Positions 58,501-64,000 of a stretch of 64,000 nt of DNA are shown in pieces. The translations under genes and the position numbers were made by a program. Each line of letters starts with the position of its first letter. The stretch's first letter is position 1. Where the stretch lies: assembly GCA_000209815.1 (NCBI GenBank), contig FP929036.1, positions 551,885 to 615,884 on the forward strand, in the 5' to 3' direction. This stretch comes from Butyrivibrio fibrisolvens 16/4 (GTDB lineage Bacteria; Bacillota; Clostridia; Lachnospirales; Lachnospiraceae). The notes below the pieces were generated by a model. It was not told the origin of the DNA, searched no databases, and saw nothing but the letters and a program-made list of their open reading frames with translations.

Positions 58501-61500
58501 TAATGGTATTGTATGTGTTTGCTTCATTTCCAGCTGGTCTGGAATCATACTTATTAGGAAGTGTTGTCATACTTTGGGCGTCTGCAAAATCTACCTCACT
58601 TCCAGATTTTGTCTCATTTGCAGAGCCGTTAAACCACTCCTCTACGGCCTCATTTTTTCGTTTTTCCATACCAAATGAACTATAGGTGAATAGCCATTTA
58701 TCCATCTTACCCTATAGCCTGTTCCTGTTGTTTCATAGAAGCCTTCCTCAGTTCCTGCTGCTGTATAGAAAGGATTTGTAAATGATATCTGAGTCTGGGC
58801 ATCATCAATATTTATACCTACTGTATAATCCAGTGGATATCCGTCTGTATTATCAGAATCCTTGTAGGCATAACTGCCAGTAAACCTAATCTTGGCAGTC
58901 TTTTTACCTGCAGATGACTTATCATCTGGATACTCGATAGTATAATCCTCTGGAGTAGTCAAAGGATTTCCTTTGTAGGTTATGGTTCTAATAGTAAGTT
59001 CTACATCTCTTCCGTTGTCGTAATCGTATTTCTTAGTCCATTCCACATTCAAATCAGGGTCGTTTTCTGCGATTACAACTGGAGAAATGTTATAGAGGAC
59101 TATAGCATTAGTTCCAGCATAATTTCCACGGCCTGCAATCTTAATATATGGAGATGCAGTAGGATTACTTGTGCTGTAGTTACGTACACTAGGGTCTGGA
59201 GAGTAGCTTACATAGTAATTTGCGCTATCTATCTTTCCATCTGCTGTATATACAGCTGGGTTTCCCTTATATACATTTCCTGTATATGAAACATTCAAAC
59301 CGTCGCATGTCCAGATTTGCGGATTTGCTTCACTGTTAACACATGTTGCTGATATACCATTATCTCCACCTATCTTAATACCTGTTATCTGGGCATTTCG
59401 TGGACTTATTGTAAATTCTTTTACTATACTCTTTTCAAGGTTCTTGCCATCATTTCCATTTGTTCCTGCAGTAATAGTTACTGTTGCACGATTTGTGCTT
59501 GTTGAGGCATTTACATTGTTGCTATAGCTGACAGTATAGTTTCTAATAGTCTTTGCTTCATCAGCAAACTCGCCTATAGTATTACCATCAATCTTTACTG
59601 TCATTACAGGTTCTTTTGCTGTTCCATCATATGTGTAATATGTGTCTGGTATATCACTAGGCCACTCAATAGTCACATTAGAATCCTGTAGGGATGCTTT
59701 TCCTATAGTAAATTGGTAGGCAGGGCCACTTACTGTACCTGTAAAGTTACCTTTACCCGTTATAGTAAGCTTAGCTGTTCCAGCATTTATATTTGTATCG
59801 TTATAAGTAACATCATAGTCCTCTGGACCAAGGGTGTATCCCTTAGCTGTATAGTAAAGCTCCAGGTTGGCAGACTCGTCATGGCTAGATGCACGTGTAA
59901 TTACTATAGGTTTACCAGTATATTTCTTGCCAGTTGGCTTAGTAAAGTTCTTACTAATTGCACTGTTAGCAATAGTTCTAGGACTAATATCAAACGAAGC
60001 AATTACTTCACCAGAATCTGTTATTCCAAACTCTGTCTTAATATCTGCGCTAGGTGTAATCTTTACTATCTTTTTGTTTTAACATCTGCTGTTAATGTTG
60101 TACTACCTTCATCGTAAACCTGTATTGTGTAATCTGTGCCTTGTGTTAATGTACTTCCTGCTGCTCTATTTCCAGGTACCTGCACACTAAATAAACTGTA
60201 AACATTGTTCAGGTTTGCAGTAGTTTCCCCATTAAATGTAGGGTCATAATATCTTGTATATCCAGCTGTTGTAAAGTTAAAATCATTGGCCTCTGTTGCT
60301 CGGTATTCTGTTCCATCATTGATAATGACTACTACATCATTGGCAAAGTTTGCAACTATATTAAAGGTATCTGTTTTTTCACCAGTAAAGTTGCCATTAC
60401 CTGTTAATATAACCCTGGCATTAGAGGTTATTGCTGTATTATTGCTGTAGCTAACAGTAAAGTTTCTTATTGTCTTATCATCATCAGCAAATTCATGTAC
60501 TACGTTTCCACCAAACTTAACTACAAAGTCAATATCTGGTTGTGGCTGTACTTCTGCATCCCCCACTTTATGTTTAAAGTTTCTTGATGTGTCTGTCCAT
60601 TCTATTGTGGCAGCTGATATGTTGGCTGGATAAATTCTAAAGTTCACACTAAGGTCGCCTTCATAACCACTATTTTGCTTCATTGTAAATGTTATTTTCT
60701 TTAGTCCAGCTGATGCTGCATCACTGGCACCTGTTGTAAGATCAGTTATGGTGACATCTGCGGTCTCTTTAGTTACTATTTCATCTACAGCGACTTCATC
60801 GTTGCCCACAAATTCTACTTCGTTCCATCCTAGTAATGTGGTACTGTCATATCTGTCTGTAAGGGCAAAATCATTTCCTGTGTAAGTTTTTCCGCTTAGT
60901 CCAGTTCCTCTTGCCTGAGCCTTTAATATAGAGCTAATTTTAGTTAAACCTGTTCCATTTGTTAATGTAACCTCAAAATCTCCTGTAAAATTGCCAATAC
61001 CAGAAATTGCGATAGTATATTTCAGTCCTCCTGAACTTGGGACTGTGTTTGTGATAATTGCAGAGAAATCCTGATTATTCTGATTATAAACAAGACTTAC
61101 CTGTGTAGCATTTGGTTTACCTGTATTGGCTGCGATTGTTCCCATACCAGTCATAGACTGTATCTCGCCTGCAGCTACTGTAAATTCTACATTTCTATCG
61201 TTCTTACCATCACTGTTTGTATCTATGTAAAATACATCTGAAGTGATTTCAAGAGGTGTTATCTTAAATGATTTTGTCCAGGTCTTCTTATATGAAGAAT
61301 CTCCTGGTGAGGTATAAGTAAGATATACCTTTGCATCATCATTTACATTACTATACAGTTCATTATCGTCATCATAGGTTACTGCCAGATTGCTTTCTGC
61401 TGCACCGGTAATATATCCCTTTACATCAGGATGAATTACAGTACCTGTGTACTGTACTGAATAATCCTCAAAGCTGTCCGTTCCAACCTTAAATTCCAAT

Positions 61501-63344
61501 ACATTAATGTTAATGGTCTTGGTGCTGCTTCCGTAGGATGCAGTAATTTTTGCACTACCAGCTCCCACCGCCTTGATAGATGCCGTGGTTGAAGTAGTAG
61601 ATACGATTTGAACTACGTTGGAGCTTGTTGTGGTTCCATAGCCCCAGGTTATTGTTCTATCTACATTTGCCTCATTAAATGTAGCTGTAAATGTATCTGT
61701 ATCGTTCTTTCCATAGTAATAAATGTAGCTTTCGTTTTTCTCTAATAGGTCCTTTCCATCCTGATCCTTTATATGATCTATTGTGAGGCTACTATCTGTA
61801 GGTGCTGTATTGTTGCTTACAATATGGAATATTCCTTCGTAATTGCTATTATCTACCCATTCATCACTAGTGGTATAGATGTATGACTTGATTTGTTCTT
61901 GTCCAACTACTACGTTGCAGGTTTCATCTGCAGATACAACTACAGAATAATATTTATTTGCTGTAATATAGGAGCTTGCTGTATGTGTAAAATTAGCTCC
62001 TACCTTTTTATACTCGCCTTTGGCACCAGTTACAGTCACTGTTTCACTTGCATACAGCTGAGTTCCTCTTGTAGGATTAGTTGCTGACGTTAAGTTCTTA
62101 TAGGTATCTATTGTAAAGCTAATTGTACCTGCTGTAGGGAAGTATACATAGAAATATGCCTCCTCAAGGGTTGTATACTCGTTACTTCCCGTAGACCCTA
62201 TCATGGCAAAATGCTCGTAAGACTCTAACATTTGTGTTGATGGATTTGAAAGACCAGTTGCAGCCGCTGCATAGATAGTAAAGTGATCTGCCTTAAATGA
62301 AACGTTCTCACCATCAAGCTGACAGTCAATCTTTGTTACTGTGTCGTTATCTTCTATTCTATATACACTAACTTCCTCAGGAGCCAGCTCTTCTACCTCG
62401 TCTACTCCTGCAAAACGTACATTAACAGAACCGCCATCCTCCTGTGGTTGATACTTCTCTCCACCACGACGGTATATATTAATATCAAATGCTACCAGGG
62501 CAGTAACATTCTTTTCTTCTGTATTCTCATTGATTATATCTTCTACTGGTTTTGTTCCAGCATAGTAAATCTCTACATAAGAGCCTCTAGGCATCTTACC
62601 TGATACAGTTACAACTGTTCCAAATATCTTCTTAGTGGTGCTCTGGTAAACCAGGCGCTCATCCTCATATCCGCAAAGATGACATACACCATTATCATCA
62701 AGGAGACAATCCTCCTCTACTTCCTCATCACAAAGCTTGCACTTCTTAATATGTGTGCCATTGTTATTTGATGTGTAAGACCATTCGTGCTCACACTCTT
62801 CTTCCTCGTCCTCCTCTAGCTCCTCTTCTTCTGCCAGTTCTTCATCTGTTAATTCATCTTCGTCTAATTCGTCTTCAGGGGTTGTCTCTATATCTGTTTC
62901 ATCTGTAGGGGTTTCATCAGAATTCTCAGGCTTATCAATTTCAGTTTCAGCCGCAGTATCTCCTGTGGCTCCGCCTTCTGGCTCCTCTGCTGCAGGTTCT
63001 GGATTTGCTACCTCTGGATTAGTAGCTTCTGGATTTTGTACTTCACCTTCTGCTTCTGTTTCAGGCGCAGCTTCATCCACAGCTGCCGTTTCCTCTGCTG
63101 GTTCTGATGCAGGTTCTTCGTGAACGTGTGCCTGCACTACCTGTCCGCAGTGGTCACAGTAGCCATCTCCTTCTCCCACTGGCTGAAGTACGTTAGCCGC
63201 ATAGGTTTGCTCATCTACATACTCACTGCAGTGATTTTCTTCTGTGGCGATTACGAATACGTCATTCCATACAGTTGTTGCAAATAAGAACACTGTAAGG
63301 AAGAACGCCACTAATCTTTTGATTGCATTCAAGTTCTCTCTCAT
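52532..63344 (-). CDS. Giant repeat-rich secreted surface protein, about 3604 residues, split by two frame breaks
   Basis: Three open frames (63344-60066, then 59676-58642, then 58705-52532) fuse when one base is restored in the five-T run at 60071-60075 and one near 58653-58665. The sequence between the first two is also open. N-terminal signal (LVAFFLTVFLFATTVW), zinc-ribbon-like Cys pairs (CDHCGQ, KKCKLCD, CHLCGY), and a 100-residue Glu/Asp/Pro/Thr low-complexity linker. Then come some twenty 90-150-residue beta repeats of the type YTG...P...V...DY.V.Y.....AGTA...ITGKGNYSG..., and two fibronectin type III domains at the end (ANLEVKDNIGESMRAEW; KAKVSWVPSGDIVLYYVYR). No sorting motif or C-terminal helix. 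Likely adhesion or substrate contact. Confidence 0.85.
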
Positions 63345-63379
63345 AAGTCTTTACCCCTTTTCTGATAACCCTATTTTGC

Positions 63380-63401
63380 TTATTTTTGCACGCAAAAATA
63401 A
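63380..63401. promoter_or_regulatory. Perfect hairpin in the leader of the giant surface gene
   Basis: TTATTTTTGC and GCAAAAATAA form a 10-pair stem with an AC loop, about 20 bases downstream of the predicted transcription start and 36 bases before the ATG. It may stabilise or control the mRNA leader. Confidence 0.4.
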
Positions 63402-63426
63402 ACGCAGATATAGTACTACAATTTCA

Positions 63427-63454
63427 ATATCGGCTTAAAATGTTATTAATTTTA
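63427..63454 (-). promoter_or_regulatory. SigD/sigma-28-type promoter of the giant surface gene
   Basis: On the minus strand TAAA (63454-63451), a 16-base spacer and GCCGATAT (63434-63427) match the motility-sigma consensus TAAA-N15-GCCGATAA/T closely. The predicted transcript starts near 63420, 75 bases before the ATG at 63344. Confidence 0.55.
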
Positions 63455-63535
63455 TAACGGGAAGTGGCCAGAACTATGAAATTACTGTGAATTAATTATT
63501 ATGGATTCTCAGGCTAAGACGTATATTTCAATTTG

Positions 63536-63551
63536 TGTTATAATGTATAAC
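63536..63551 (+). promoter_or_regulatory. Extended -10 promoter with overlapping palindrome, VbhA-Fic operon
   Basis: TGTTATAAT (63536-63544) is an extended -10. GTTATA-ATG-TATAAC (63537-63551) is a perfect 6-3-6 palindrome covering it. A dimeric repressor, possibly the antitoxin complex, could bind here. Confidence 0.5.
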
Positions 63552-63630
63552 ATCAAGGTGGTTTTTACATTGTAATCGGGGAGCAGAGTTCAGAATTATG
63601 ATATTTTCGACGATAACTAAGGAGAGACTA

Positions 63631-63795
63631 ATGTCTACAGACGAGAAGATAGCTAGTGTTCAGGCATCATTTGCCATGGAAGACATGATTCTCACTGCCG
63701 AAGAACTTGAGCGTGGGAGAATGATAATTGAAAATAAAATCGATGTAGAAGATGTAGTTCGAGAGATTACATCCAGATATGTTTCTGTAGGATAA
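63631..63795 (+). CDS. VbhA-like antitoxin of a Fic module
   Basis: About 54 residues from the ATG at 63631, chosen because AAGGAGAGA precedes it; an upstream in-frame ATG at 63598 has no such site. The segment ASFAMEDMIL holds S-x-x-x-E, the inhibitory motif [S/T]xxxE[G/N] of class I Fic antitoxins, here with Asp after Glu. The following ELERGRMIIENKID helix also matches the VbhA layout. It should bind the Fic active site and block AMPylation. The gene just downstream is a Fic protein, which supports the call. Confidence 0.65.
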   Translation: MSTDEKIASVQASFAMEDMILTAEELERGRMIIENKIDVEDVVREITSRYVSVG

Positions 63796-63799
63796 GCCT

Positions 63800-64000
63800 A
63801 TGATGGATGAATATTACCGTTATGAGTACGAGGATAACGGCCAGTACTGTTATCCACATACCCATATTCTCAAGAACAAACTTGATATTCACGACAAGGA
63901 CGAGCTCTTCAAGGTGGAGCAGGAGCTTAGCTCTGCCAGATATTTTGAACTGGTCAAACGTCCTATCCCAGGAGATTTTTCTTTAGACCATCTTTGTGCA
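63800..64000 (+). CDS. Fic-family protein, 5' part only
   Basis: The first 67 codons are present; the window ends before the catalytic HPFx(D/E)GNGR motif could be seen. The opening (YCYPHTHILKNKLDIHDKDELF then VEQELSSARYFELVKRPIPG) matches the N-terminal region of Fic/VbhT-type toxins, which transfer AMP to target proteins. The ATG at 63800 lies four bases after the antitoxin stop; a second ATG follows at once at 63803. Whether the toxin is intact cannot be judged. Confidence 0.75.
   Translation, partial: MMDEYYRYEYEDNGQYCYPHTHILKNKLDIHDKDELFKVEQELSSARYFELVKRPIPGDFSLDHLCA

Noticed and set aside
52532-63344. Three separate surface proteins.
   Set aside because: Neither internal piece has a ribosome-binding site, signal peptide or promoter. 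The sequence between the first two is open in the restored frame.
1-64000. CRISPR arrays, tRNA, rRNA, prophage or intact insertion sequences.
   Set aside because: I saw no regularly spaced direct repeats, no tRNA-like cloverleaf, no rRNA stretch and no transposase, integrase or phage structural gene.

Overview
The window comes from a low-GC, Gram-positive-type Firmicute, most likely a member of the Lachnospiraceae (Butyrivibrio/Pseudobutyrivibrio-like). The evidence is A/T-rich DNA, SpoVG, a DnaD-type primosome protein, paired GlgC/GlgD, an LtaS-type polyglycerol/polyol-phosphate synthase, sortase-linked surface proteins, CxxC-bearing giant repeat proteins and clear Shine-Dalgarno sites. No rRNA, tRNA, CRISPR array or intact insertion sequence was seen.

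A caution applies to the whole window. At least a dozen genes, including murC and mfd, are split by what looks like one missing base in a run of 5-7 A or T. Restoring one base always reopens the family's normal full-length protein. This looks like homopolymer under-calling in the assembly rather than real gene death, so I annotate restored spans and give the break position. A few lesions at the left end (a nonsense codon, non-homopolymer shifts, truncated duplicates) look like true decay.

Layout. 1-5.9 kb is an accessory island: a propeller-like protein, a UDG-like protein, two truncated RecG-like/AlbA-type ATP-binding fragments, a HEPN/MNT toxin-antitoxin pair and a possible three-gene HipA-like kinase module with a palindromic operator. 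6-10.4 kb holds a membrane protein and a four-gene cassette for a CDP-pentitol (ribitol-type) precursor and its transfer. 10.7-12.8 kb pairs coaBC with a pantothenate-type ECF S component that has a structured leader. 13-17 kb holds a clostripain-family protease and a chemoreceptor. 17.1-35.1 kb is a long leftward gene string: SARP-type regulator, type IV pilus-like genes, a transglutaminase lipoprotein, a SulP transporter, mfd, a PrsA-like foldase, a heterodimeric ABC exporter, murA and a Lar-like zinc ribbon. 35.3-38.5 kb is glgC-glgD-spoVG-pth. 38.8-43.7 kb runs rightward: murC, a cluster of perfect DnaA boxes, a dnaD-like gene, dnaC and prs. 43.8-49.4 kb holds an LtaS-family enzyme, a large surface protein ending in a C39-like fold, and a YhhN-family membrane protein. 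49.5-63.4 kb is a surface module: an LPXTG-like protein, a sortase and a 3.6-thousand-residue repeat protein with a near-consensus motility-sigma (SigD/sigma-28) promoter. A VbhA-like antitoxin and a Fic protein start at the right edge.

How the parts relate. spoVG, prs, pth and mfd together echo the origin-proximal gene cluster of Bacillus subtilis, so the window probably lies on the origin side of the chromosome. Envelope construction dominates: peptidoglycan precursors (murA, murC), polyol-phosphate polymers (Tar-like cassette, LtaS-like), secreted-protein folding (PrsA), pili and sortase-anchored or giant surface proteins. Toxin-antitoxin modules sit at both ends.
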